A stretch of 64,000 nucleotides of DNA from Thermoactinomyces sp. DSM 45891. Its GTDB lineage: Bacteria > Bacillota > Bacilli > Thermoactinomycetales > Thermoactinomycetaceae. The translations under genes were made by a program, and so were the position numbers. The first letter of the stretch is position 1; every line of letters starts with the position of its first letter. Of the stretch, positions 17,445 through 25,056 are shown one piece after another. The stretch lies in contig NZ_FPJZ01000013.1 in NCBI RefSeq assembly GCF_900119485.1, forward strand, positions 1-64,000, read 5' to 3'. The notes under the pieces are model-generated. The model saw only the letters and a program-made list of their open reading frames with translations, was not told the DNA's origin and made no database searches.

Positions 17445-17921
17445 CGATTTCATCCTCATCTACTTTAATCCATTGACGAACTTGCTCACATAACCTCTCT
17501 GCTTCTTCAATTGGAATATACGCAACCTCAAACACACCGCTACCACCTGTATAAACACGAAACTCAGCTAATCCATATTTACTAATGATTGGACCCGTTT
17601 TAATATCAACATGTTGAATTCTGATCATAGGAACATAAATCGAATTTCGAAATAGTGCACCTTTTTGTATCACTACATCACGCTCATCCACATCATAGCG
17701 GAAGTATGCCCAGCGAAAGCGATTGAGCCAAAAGAAATCTAAGATCCAACCTAATATAGAAGGCTTGCCACAATAACAGGGATCCATAATGGCCAATTCC
17801 AGTAGGTACAACAGAAAAAAACAGCAATGCTGATTAAAACTCCCGTGCCATAAAAAATAGTGGACTGCATCTGATGCGCACGAAACGAACCTTCCGGAAG
17901 CTTCAAAGTCGGCTTCTTCAT
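17428..17921 (-). pseudogene. ydbS: YdbS-like PH domain membrane protein, apparently frameshifted
   Basis: The C-terminal frame (about 17428-17770) encodes a YdbS-type DUF304 protein: FRYDVDERDVVIQKGALFR, then YVPMIRIQHVDIKTGP. It has no N-terminal membrane hairpin of its own. In the neighbouring frame, an ATG at 17921 opens MKKPTLKLPEGSFRAHQM followed by two hydrophobic segments and WNWPLWIPVIVASLLY, then hits TAG near 17755. Joining the two frames near 17755-17775 gives about 164 residues, the normal YdbS length. So either a one-base indel inactivates the gene or the assembly carries an error. It overlaps ydbT, which looks intact. Confidence 0.75.
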
Positions 17922-17986
17922 AACCTCACACTCTCTTCATAAATTTCAATTACTCAATACTAAAGATACCCATTGTACTGGCAAGT

Positions 17987-18035
17987 AAACGTAAAGACAC
18001 ACCCTCCTATACATGAAGGGTGTGTCTTTACGTTT
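17987..18035 (-). terminator. Strong hairpin after mdh
   Basis: A perfect 19-bp inverted repeat (17987-18005 with 18017-18035) lies 6 bases beyond the mdh stop. The T-run on the minus strand is weak, so it may act as a terminator or as a 3' stabiliser for the citZ-icd-mdh transcript. Confidence 0.75.
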
Positions 18036-18041
18036 CAATAA

Positions 18042-18980
18042 CTAAGCGTTTAATACTTGCATTACTTTGCGAACAGAGTCAGCAGACTTATCAAGCTCTT
18101 TCTTCTCATCGTCTGTTAATTCTAGTTCAATGACTCGTTCAATTCCGCTACCGCCTAAGACAGTTGGAACCCCAAGGTATAGATCGTTATAACCATATTC
18201 GCCCTCTAGATAAGCGATGGATGGCAGGATACGTTTCTTATCTTTTAAAATCGCCTCTGCCATTTGAGTAAGGGCAGCTGCTGGAGCATAGTAAGCACTA
18301 CCGTTACCAAGTAGGTTTACGATCTCTCCGCCACCTTTACGAGTACGTTCTACAATAGCATCCAGACGGTCTTGCGGGATCAACTTCTCCAGTGGAATTC
18401 CACCTGCATAGGAGTAGCGAACGAGTGGCACCATGTCATCCCCATGACCACCTAGAACAAAGCCCGTTACGTCTTCTACAGATACATTTAATTCTGCGGC
18501 TACGAAGCTACGGAAACGTGCTGTATCTAAAACGCCCGATTGGCCGATTACACGCTCTTTCGGGAAGCCAGATGTACGGAATACTTCATAGCTCATCGCG
18601 TCTACTGGGTTTGTAAGTACAAGAATAATGCAGTTTGGAGAGTATTTTACGATTTGTTCTGTAACAGAACGCATGACTTTGGCATTGGTATTTACAAGAT
18701 CGTCACGGCTCATACCAGGCTTACGAGCGATCCCTGCGGTAATAATCACAAGATCAGAATCTTTTGTATCCTCATAGCTACTTGTTCCTGTGATCTTTGC
18801 ATCAAATCCTTGAACTGGGCTTGCTTCAAACATATCAAGCGCTTTTCCCTTTGTTGGGTTTTCTGCTTGTGGGATGTCAACTAGTACTACATCACCCAGT
18901 TCCTTTTGTGCCACCATGAGAGCGGTTGTAGCACCTGTAAAACCGCCACCAATCACAGAAATTTTTTTACGACGAATCAT
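18042..18980 (-). CDS. mdh: Malate dehydrogenase (NAD)
   Basis: 312 residues, of the LDH-like malate dehydrogenase type. The nucleotide-binding motif GGGFTGATTA is followed by VDIP, whose Asp favours NAD. The substrate loop carries ARKPGMSRDDL, and the catalytic pair is in VLDTARFR and GGHGDDMVPLVR. It oxidises malate to oxaloacetate in the TCA cycle. Last gene of citZ-icd-mdh; GAGGAG lies seven bases before the ATG. Confidence 0.97.
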   Translation of the reverse strand: MIRRKKISVIGGGFTGATTALMVAQKELGDVVLVDIPQAENPTKGKALDMFEASPVQGFDAKITGTSSYEDTKDSDLVIITAGIARKPGMSRDDLVNTNAKVMRSVTEQIVKYSPNCIILVLTNPVDAMSYEVFRTSGFPKERVIGQSGVLDTARFRSFVAAELNVSVEDVTGFVLGGHGDDMVPLVRYSYAGGIPLEKLIPQDRLDAIVERTRKGGGEIVNLLGNGSAYYAPAAALTQMAEAILKDKKRILPSIAYLEGEYGYNDLYLGVPTVLGGSGIERVIELELTDDEKKELDKSADSVRKVMQVLNA

Positions 18981-19008
18981 GAGATTTCTCCTCTCAAATT
19001 ATCTATTT

Positions 19009-20298
19009 TTAGGCCATGTTTTTGATAACATGATCAGCAAACTCGGAACACTTTACCTCGGTTGCACCATCCATCATACGTGCGAAGTCATAGGTGACCG
19101 TTTTATTCAAGATGGATTCTTCGATTCCTTTGTACACCAGTTCTGCGGCTTCTTGCCACCCAATGTATTCAAGCATGAGAACACCGGATAAGATAACCGA
19201 TCCTGGATTCACTTTATCAAGACCTGCATACTTCGGGGCTGTACCGTGAGTTGCCTCAAAAATAGCATGTCCTGTCTCGTAGTTGATGTTAGCACCTGGA
19301 GCGATTCCAATACCGCCTACCTGTGCAGCTAACGCATCCGAAACATAGTCACCGTTCAGGTTTAGAGTGGCGATCACATCATACTCTTTCGGACGAGTTA
19401 GAATTTGTTGCAAGAAGGCATCCGCAATCACATCTTTTACGATAATCTTGCCGGCTTCCTCTGCCTGCGCTTGTGCTTCGTTTGCTGCCCCTGAGCCTAG
19501 TTCTTCTTTGATGCGATCATACTGTGCCCAAGTAAACACTTTGTCGCCAAACTCTCGCTCCGCCACTTCATAGCCATGAGACTTAAATAAGCCTTCTGTA
19601 AACTTCATGATATTTCCTTTATGTACGAGCGTAACAGACTTACGATTATGCTGAATCGCATATTCAATAGCAGATTTCACAAGGCGGGCAGTACCCTCTT
19701 TGGATACAGGTTTAATTCCAATACCAGAGGTTTCTGGGAAGCGAACTTTCTTCACTCCTAATTCGTCTTGCAAGAAGGAAATGACCTTTTTCGCTTGATC
19801 TGACTCAGCTTCCCATTCAATTCCAGCATAGATGTCTTCTGAGTTTTCACGGAAGATCACCATATCCACATTTTCAGGATGCTTCACAGGGGAAGGTACT
19901 CCTTCGAAATAACGAACGGGACGGAGACAGACATAGAGATCTAATTCTTGGCGTAGGGCCACGTTTAATGACCGAATTCCGCCACCTACTGGTGTGGTTA
20001 ACGGTCCTTTAATCCCTACTAGATATTCTCTAACGCTATCGAGCGTCTCTTCTGGAAGCCATGTACCTACTGCACTATGTGCCTTCTCTCCAGCAAGCAC
20101 TTCCATCCACGCGATACGCTTGTCACCTTTGTACGCTTTTTCAACAGCCGCATCTAATACGCGTTTCGCCGCTATCCAAATATCAGGACCAATTCCGTCC
20201 CCTTCAATAAACGGGATAACCGGTACGTTTGGAACTTGTAATTTTCCGTTTTGAATCGTAATCTTTTCCCCAGCAACTGGTGGGACATATTGTGCCAT
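19009..20298 (-). CDS. icd: Isocitrate dehydrogenase (NADP)
   Basis: A 429-residue enzyme for oxidative decarboxylation of isocitrate to 2-oxoglutarate. It has the IEGDGIGPDIW motif, the substrate loop GGIRSLNVALRQELDLYVCLRPV with its conserved Ser, the metal-binding NLNGDYVSDALAAQVGG region and the NADP-binding GTAPKYAG. The ATG at 20298 (MAQYVPP) follows AAGGGGTG; the frame to 20346 is untranslated. It is adjacent to citZ and mdh as in other Bacillales. Confidence 0.97.
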   Translation of the reverse strand: MAQYVPPVAGEKITIQNGKLQVPNVPVIPFIEGDGIGPDIWIAAKRVLDAAVEKAYKGDKRIAWMEVLAGEKAHSAVGTWLPEETLDSVREYLVGIKGPLTTPVGGGIRSLNVALRQELDLYVCLRPVRYFEGVPSPVKHPENVDMVIFRENSEDIYAGIEWEAESDQAKKVISFLQDELGVKKVRFPETSGIGIKPVSKEGTARLVKSAIEYAIQHNRKSVTLVHKGNIMKFTEGLFKSHGYEVAEREFGDKVFTWAQYDRIKEELGSGAANEAQAQAEEAGKIIVKDVIADAFLQQILTRPKEYDVIATLNLNGDYVSDALAAQVGGIGIAPGANINYETGHAIFEATHGTAPKYAGLDKVNPGSVILSGVLMLEYIGWQEAAELVYKGIEESILNKTVTYDFARMMDGATEVKCSEFADHVIKNMA

Positions 20299-20383
20299 GA
20301 TGCTACACCCCTTCATTTGTTCGCTGAATATATAAAAAGAAACCAACGGGACAGCAGCCGCCTGCCACTGCCCCTAATTGGTA

Positions 20384-21493
20384 TTAACGTTGTTCAATTG
20401 GTACATATTTTTGATTTACAAGACCTGTATAATCTGCACGAGGGCGGATCAAGCGATTGTTACTGTATTGTTCTAGAGCATGTGCTGTCCAGCCTGTAAT
20501 GCGGCTAATCGCAAAGATCGGTGTAAAGATATCGCTTTGGATACCGAGATAGTTGTATACACTTGCTGAGTAGAAGTCTACATTTGGTAAAATGCCCTTC
20601 TGCGATACAACGATCTCATCCAATTTGATAGACATCTCATACCATTGGGTTTCTCCCATTTGCTCGCCCAGCTGGCGGGACATCTCTCTTAAATGCTTTG
20701 CACGTGGGTCTCCATCTTTATATACACGATGTCCAAAGCCCATGATTTTTTCTTTGTTATCAAATTTTGTTTGTAGATAGGTTTCCACACGATCCAAGCT
20801 TTCAATCTCTTTTAGCATCTCCATCACTTGCTCGTTTGCTCCCCCATGAAGAGGCCCTTTGAGTGCACCGATCGCGCTAGTGATATCTGAGTAAATATCT
20901 GTTAAGGTAGCCGCTGTCACACGTGCTGCAAATGTGGAAGCATTTAATTCATGGTCAGCATGAAGCACCAGAGCCTTATCAAAAGCTTTTGCTGCAACGT
21001 CTGATGGCACTTCTCCATTCAACATATAGAGAAAGTTTGCCGCAAAGCTTAAACCAGGCTTAGGAGCTACTGGTTCATTTCCAGCACGAAGACGAGCAAA
21101 TGCTGCTACAATGACAGGTAGTTGAGCGGTTAATCGAACGGATTTACGATAGTTTGCATAGTGACTATTGTCTTCTGTCTCTTCATCGTATAAGGATAAA
21201 GCAGAAACTGCCGTACGTAGGAAATTCATTGGATGTCCATCTAGAGGCCATGACTTATACTGCTTAAGTAACTCCTCAGGCAAAGTAGCATATGCTTCCA
21301 ATTCTTGCTTCAATTGCTCTAATTCAGACTTCGAAGGTAAACGACCATTCCACAGAAGGTACGCAACCTCCTCAAAAGTAGCATGCTCTGCTAAATCATC
21401 AATGTCATATCCACGGTAAGTAAGCACTCCGTCCACAATGGAACTGATTTCAGAAGTAAGTGCTACAACACCTTCTAATCCTTTTGCAACCAT
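20384..21493 (-). CDS. citZ: Citrate synthase
   Basis: A 369-residue type of citrate synthase common in Gram-positives. It condenses acetyl-CoA and oxaloacetate. Catalytic motifs are present: LHGGANEQ, GFGHRVYKDGDPRA and the Asp in NVDFYSASVYNYLG. LHADHELNASTFAARV is also typical. AAAGGAG lies seven bases before the ATG. First gene of citZ-icd-mdh, with its own promoter upstream. Confidence 0.95.
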   Translation of the reverse strand: MVAKGLEGVVALTSEISSIVDGVLTYRGYDIDDLAEHATFEEVAYLLWNGRLPSKSELEQLKQELEAYATLPEELLKQYKSWPLDGHPMNFLRTAVSALSLYDEETEDNSHYANYRKSVRLTAQLPVIVAAFARLRAGNEPVAPKPGLSFAANFLYMLNGEVPSDVAAKAFDKALVLHADHELNASTFAARVTAATLTDIYSDITSAIGALKGPLHGGANEQVMEMLKEIESLDRVETYLQTKFDNKEKIMGFGHRVYKDGDPRAKHLREMSRQLGEQMGETQWYEMSIKLDEIVVSQKGILPNVDFYSASVYNYLGIQSDIFTPIFAISRITGWTAHALEQYSNNRLIRPRADYTGLVNQKYVPIEQR

Positions 21494-21543
21494 GATATAT
21501 CGCTCCTTTATTCAGTCTAACACGCATATAGGCACCGATGCAT

Positions 21544-21572
21544 TCTATATTCACAAGTGAAGGCGATGTCAA
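21544..21572 (-). promoter_or_regulatory. Probable promoter of citZ
   Basis: On the minus strand, a perfect TTGACA is followed after 17 bases by TATAGA, about 50 bases upstream of the citZ start. Confidence 0.65.
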
Positions 21573-21623
21573 TTCGATTATAAATGAAAATAGCAAAATA
21601 TAGGAAGGCCAATCATTACTTTA

Positions 21624-21641
21624 TATAATTGTTGCCTTATA
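21624..21641. promoter_or_regulatory. Dyad upstream of citZ resembling a CcpC-type box
   Basis: TATAA and TTATA are separated by 8 bases. B. subtilis citZ is repressed by CcpC at ATAA-N7-TTAT boxes; the spacing here is one base longer and the site lies about 50 bases upstream of -35, so the match is only suggestive. Confidence 0.3.
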
Positions 21642-21804
21642 CATAAAGAGGAAAGCCTACCTACAGATGCGAAATATTTTATTAATCTAAAAAACTCGGT
21701 GTATGGTGCCTCTATGTGCATGACGATTCATTTACGATATTAGTGTAACATAAACACCTTCATTTCGCACCTTGTGAGAAAGCTGTCAATGTACTCATTT
21801 GAAA

Positions 21805-21813
21805 TGATATAAT
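21805..21813 (+). promoter_or_regulatory. Extended -10 promoter for ytvI
   Basis: TGATATAAT is a perfect extended -10 (TGn-TATAAT) with no good -35. It lies about 25 bases before the ytvI Shine-Dalgarno. Confidence 0.5.
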
Positions 21814-21851
21814 CATCCTAATAGATCTCTAAATTCTAGGAGGTGTGACCT

Positions 21852-23000
21852 CTGACATTACGACCATGGATGCAGGTGGGACTACGTAGCCTCGTTGTTC
21901 TACTCATTTTAATCGGAGTTTATTTAACACTTACCTACTCCCTACCTTTGGTATATCCCTTTCTCATCGCTTGGTTGATTGCCATCTTCTTAGAACCTTC
22001 TATAAGGTGGTTGGAGCGTAGAATTCGTCTCCCTCGCTGGGCTGGGGTTTTGATTATGTTAATATTCCTTCTCTCGATTGTGATTTCTACCATTATCTTC
22101 TTGGTTGCCGAACTGGTTCAAGAGCTTGCTAAGCTTGCTGATTTCTTACCTAAAATACTAAATCAGTTTGGACAACAATTACTCGATCCCTTTTCTAGAG
22201 ATGGGTCGAGTATGAACAAGATTGTGGAAACGATTCAAACCTATCTGGCTAAAAATCCGACGCACCAAAAAGGGATTGAAGACAGCATAAGGGAAAATTT
22301 AGGCGTAGTTACGGTAAAGATTACCCAAACCATCACTGATATCTTATCTGGAATCGGAACCTTTCTAAGCAACCTCCCATTTCTACTAACCGTACTCGTC
22401 TTTGTTACCTTAGCTACTTTTTTTATCAGTTTGGATCTACATAAGATAAAGAATCGCTCAACCAAGTTTATCCCTGTGAAAGTCCGAAGTGCGGGTGGCC
22501 TTGTATTTGAAGACATTCGGAAAGCTTTATTTGGCTTTGTACGAGCTCAAGTAACGTTAATCTCCATCTCAGGACTTATCATGCTTGTTGGACTGTTAAT
22601 TTTAGGGGTCAAGTATCCCTTTACCTTAGCTGTCGTCATCACGATTGTAGATCTTCTGCCGTACCTAGGAGTAGGCGCTGTGGTTATACCTTGGATTATT
22701 TATCTGCTTCTGATTGGCGACGTAGAACTTGCCATTGGACTCAGCGTAGTTTACGCGATTATCGTGATTACGCGTCAGATATTAGAGCCTAAGTTAGTAG
22801 CTAGTAATGTAGGACTGGATCCGTTGTTAACTTTAATTGCTTTGTTTGTAGGACTACAATTATTTGGCTTTACTGGGCTTATTATTGGTCCCGTTGTAAC
22901 AGTAGTTATGTTAGCTCTCTATCGGGCTAGGGTGTTTCAGGATGTGTATCATTATATTGTGGCACCATTGAATCAAACCCATAAACAGCCCTCCCCGTAG
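21852..23000 (+). CDS. ytvI: YtvI-like AI-2E family / sporulation integral membrane protein
   Basis: About 382 residues with roughly eight membrane segments and the AI-2E/PerM family layout: a long soluble region (about 90-170), then VTLISISGLIMLVGLLILG, PFTLAVVITIVDLLPYLGVG and a final GLIIGPVVTVVMLALYR. The ribosome-binding site AGGAGGTG ends 6 bases before a CTG at 21852, whereas the first ATG at 21870 is 24 bases away. A CTG start is therefore proposed, to be confirmed. In B. subtilis ytvI sits beside citZ and has been linked to sporulation; its transport role is unproven. Confidence 0.82.
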   Translation: MTLRPWMQVGLRSLVVLLILIGVYLTLTYSLPLVYPFLIAWLIAIFLEPSIRWLERRIRLPRWAGVLIMLIFLLSIVISTIIFLVAELVQELAKLADFLPKILNQFGQQLLDPFSRDGSSMNKIVETIQTYLAKNPTHQKGIEDSIRENLGVVTVKITQTITDILSGIGTFLSNLPFLLTVLVFVTLATFFISLDLHKIKNRSTKFIPVKVRSAGGLVFEDIRKALFGFVRAQVTLISISGLIMLVGLLILGVKYPFTLAVVITIVDLLPYLGVGAVVIPWIIYLLLIGDVELAIGLSVVYAIIVITRQILEPKLVASNVGLDPLLTLIALFVGLQLFGFTGLIIGPVVTVVMLALYRARVFQDVYHYIVAPLNQTHKQPSP

Positions 23001-23011
23001 TAGGTCGTAAT

Positions 23012-23057
23012 AAATAGCAAATAGGCTCTCCTATAGTAGGGAGCCTATTTGCTATTT
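23012..23057 (+). terminator. Terminator after ytvI
   Basis: A perfect 17-bp stem (aaatagcaaataggctc and its complement) with a 12-base loop starts 12 bases after the ytvI stop. Confidence 0.75.
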
Positions 23058-23209
23058 AAATTCCGATTCATTTTCCTATATTTTTATCCAATAACACAAA
23101 CCATTTACATGTTGTGAATATATACTAATATACATGCTTTGATAAAAATGATGATGAAACAAGATCACTTCTGTCAAGAAATAAGAGAGAGCGGCAGGAG
23201 GAAATAGCG

Positions 23210-23785
23210 ATGCAGGTCCTTAGCATTTACTTTACGATTTTATTTGTAGTCGTTTTTATAGTTGCGGATATATTACGGGAACTTTCTTCTCGATGGGTTG
23301 ATGGTGAGGCGCCTGAGGAAAAAGGTCCGCTTACTGGTGATCAGATTCAGAAAGATTCTTCATGGTGTGAAAAAATGTGTATCACGCTTATTACATCGTT
23401 AGCACTCCTTTTTGTCCTGTTCCTTTTTTCTCTCCCCTTTTTGCTTTTCTTTCAAATTCTATCTTGGATTCAATATTCAGGACTCTACTTCGTCAACTTT
23501 GAGATGATGATCATGGCTTCTTTTTCAATCTGTATCGGAATTACATGTTCCAGCATTCTATTATTTCTTCCCTTTCGTGTTATCCTACAAGCCTTTCTTG
23601 ACAACCTTCACATTTGGCTCCTATTTCCCGTCAGCATCACCATCGATTGGCTCATTATCCATTCCATCCTCATGATAAGCCCGGGTGTAGAAATCACCTC
23701 AGCAAGGATATCTTTTCTATTGGCTTTATATACAAATCTACTAAATTACCTTTTTAATCGAGCTAATCCTGACGAAAGCCAGTAA
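23210..23785 (+). CDS. Orphan integral membrane protein, function unknown
   Basis: 191 residues with a clear GCAGGAGG ribosome-binding site eight bases upstream. Hydrophobic segments are visible at about 4-22, 58-85, 95-125, 135-160 and 165-180, making it a four- or five-pass protein. A charged loop (about 28-55) contains EAPEEKGPLTGDQ. No motif or family recognised. It stands alone between the ytvI terminator and convergent fxsA, and is not in the B. subtilis order here. Confidence 0.7.
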   Translation: MQVLSIYFTILFVVVFIVADILRELSSRWVDGEAPEEKGPLTGDQIQKDSSWCEKMCITLITSLALLFVLFLFSLPFLLFFQILSWIQYSGLYFVNFEMMIMASFSICIGITCSSILLFLPFRVILQAFLDNLHIWLLFPVSITIDWLIIHSILMISPGVEITSARISFLLALYTNLLNYLFNRANPDESQ

Positions 23786-23879
23786 TCAGAAACAAAAATC
23801 GAAATAGGGGCAGATTTATTGCCCCAGGAAATCCAATGTTTGATAATTGATTAAACAACAAATCTTATTCTCAATTCAA

Positions 23880-24278
23880 CTACCTTCGCTTTGTTCCCCA
23901 CACTACCATTCTCTTCGAAATACGAGTCTTAAAAGTATATTTTACCAATAGACGCATCATCCCTCGAGTATAGGGAGTCATCATTAAAATTCCAATTATA
24001 TCGGACAAAAATCCTGGAATAATTAACAGAATTCCACCTACAAGGATGAGTAAACCATCAATTACTTCATCACCTGGAACTTCGTGATTGGATAGTCGTA
24101 GTCGAATCACCTGAAGAGTCTGGAGTCCTTGTCTACGAGCATAATGCCAACCCAGAAAGCCAGACGAGAGAATCAACAAGACCGTAGGAAGAGGACCTAT
24201 CCAGTTACCCACGATGGCAATTCCCCATATTTCTAATACCCCTAACAAAATAAAAGGGAGGAAGAGGCGTTTCACCAT
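23880..24278 (-). CDS. fxsA: FxsA family membrane protein
   Basis: 132 residues with three hydrophobic segments. It has the FxsA pattern: FLPFILLGVLEIWGI, then GFLGWHYARRQGLQTL and a GLLILVGGILLIIPGFLSD block, ending in TPYTRGMMR. E. coli FxsA suppresses F exclusion of phage T7 when overproduced; the normal role is unknown. Start ATG 24278 follows AAAGGA; in-frame upstream codons reach into the thioesterase gene. B. subtilis has the homologue ytzA next to pyk as well. Confidence 0.88.
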   Translation of the reverse strand: MVKRLFLPFILLGVLEIWGIAIVGNWIGPLPTVLLILSSGFLGWHYARRQGLQTLQVIRLRLSNHEVPGDEVIDGLLILVGGILLIIPGFLSDIIGILMMTPYTRGMMRLLVKYTFKTRISKRMVVWGTKRR

Positions 24279-24282
24279 TCGA

Positions 24283-24723
24283 TCACGTCCTTTTTTGAGT
24301 AGCTGAAGCAACTAGCGTAGCATACAAATCAGGAAACTTTTCTTTCATGTTCACGCGTTTCATCTCTTTATTCACCCAGACATGAATACTATGTCCCGTA
24401 GTAAGCAATACTTGGTCTCGTTTCCGTTTTATCTCATATTCAAATATGAGCCGACTTCCGGAAGCTTCTGTACAAGTAGTATAGACAATCACTTCATCAT
24501 CATAACGTGCAGGTGCACGATAATTAGCTTTTACCTCAATAAGTGGAAGCATAACCCCTAACTTCTCCAGCTCCCGATAACTATACCCCAAATCATGGGT
24601 ATATGCAGTACGTCCTATCTCAAACCAAACCAGATAATTCGAATGATAAACAACCCCCATCTGATCTGTCTCTTGATAACGTACCTGGATTGATGACTGT
24701 GATACATAGTTAGATGCGTTCAT
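24283..24723 (-). CDS. Acyl-CoA thioesterase, YbgC/FadM type (hotdog fold)
   Basis: About 146 residues of the 4-hydroxybenzoyl-CoA thioesterase superfamily. The signature YQETDQMGVVYHSNYLVWFE contains the catalytic Asp, followed by a hotdog strand pattern and HSIHVWVNKEMKR. It is expected to hydrolyse acyl-CoA thioesters; chain-length preference cannot be read. ATG 24723 follows GGGAGGT at 10 bases; upstream in-frame ATG 24756 lacks this. It lies 4 bases before fxsA and is likely co-transcribed with it. Confidence 0.88.
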   Translation of the reverse strand: MNASNYVSQSSIQVRYQETDQMGVVYHSNYLVWFEIGRTAYTHDLGYSYRELEKLGVMLPLIEVKANYRAPARYDDEVIVYTTCTEASGSRLIFEYEIKRKRDQVLLTTGHSIHVWVNKEMKRVNMKEKFPDLYATLVASATQKRT

Positions 24724-24941
24724 ATTAGAGGATACCTCCCGTTGCTTGTCAGTCATTGCTTACATCGCTTGTTGCTATTATAACTCTAAAAAACTGCTTG
24801 CCAACCTCACTCAAATGTGAAAAGATAATGCCGACACATATTTCTTCTGCCGGACTCACATAATGAGTATAAGCGAAAAAGAAAAAATCCTGCTTCGTGT
24901 ACAGAAAATATAGATAAACAAAAAGAAAGGAGTTTGACACC

Positions 24942-25010
24942 ATGTTTCGCAAGCGAAAATTAAAAAGAAAGCTTCGTTGGTGGGTGTTCCCACGCCTCAG
25001 TCTTTTCTAA
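24942..25010 (+). CDS. 22-residue strongly basic microprotein (putative)
   Basis: A short frame beginning MFRKRKLKRKLRWWVF and ending in SLF. A good Shine-Dalgarno (AAAGGAG) lies 9 bases before the ATG, and a hairpin terminator starts 14 bases after the stop. About ten of the 22 residues are Lys/Arg, with two adjacent Trp, which suggests a nucleic-acid- or membrane-binding peptide. It is on the opposite strand to its neighbours, between the thioesterase and pyk. Within it, GTGGG-TGTT-CCCAC could fold as RNA. No homologue can be checked; it could also be a small RNA gene. Confidence 0.5.
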   Translation: MFRKRKLKRKLRWWVFPRLSLF

Positions 25011-25023
25011 ATAAGATACATTT

Positions 25024-25056
25024 AGAGCACTGGTATAAGTCCAGTGCTCTAATTTT
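25024..25056 (+). terminator. Hairpin terminator between the microprotein and pyk
   Basis: AGAGCACTGG and CCAGTGCTCT form a perfect 10-bp stem with a 7-base loop, followed on the plus strand by AATTTTA. It can serve both the small plus-strand gene and pyk on the minus strand. Confidence 0.75.

Noticed and set aside
24749..24952. 67-residue minus-strand frame rich in Phe and Tyr
   Set aside because: No start signal; overlaps the leader of the thioesterase and the plus-strand microprotein.
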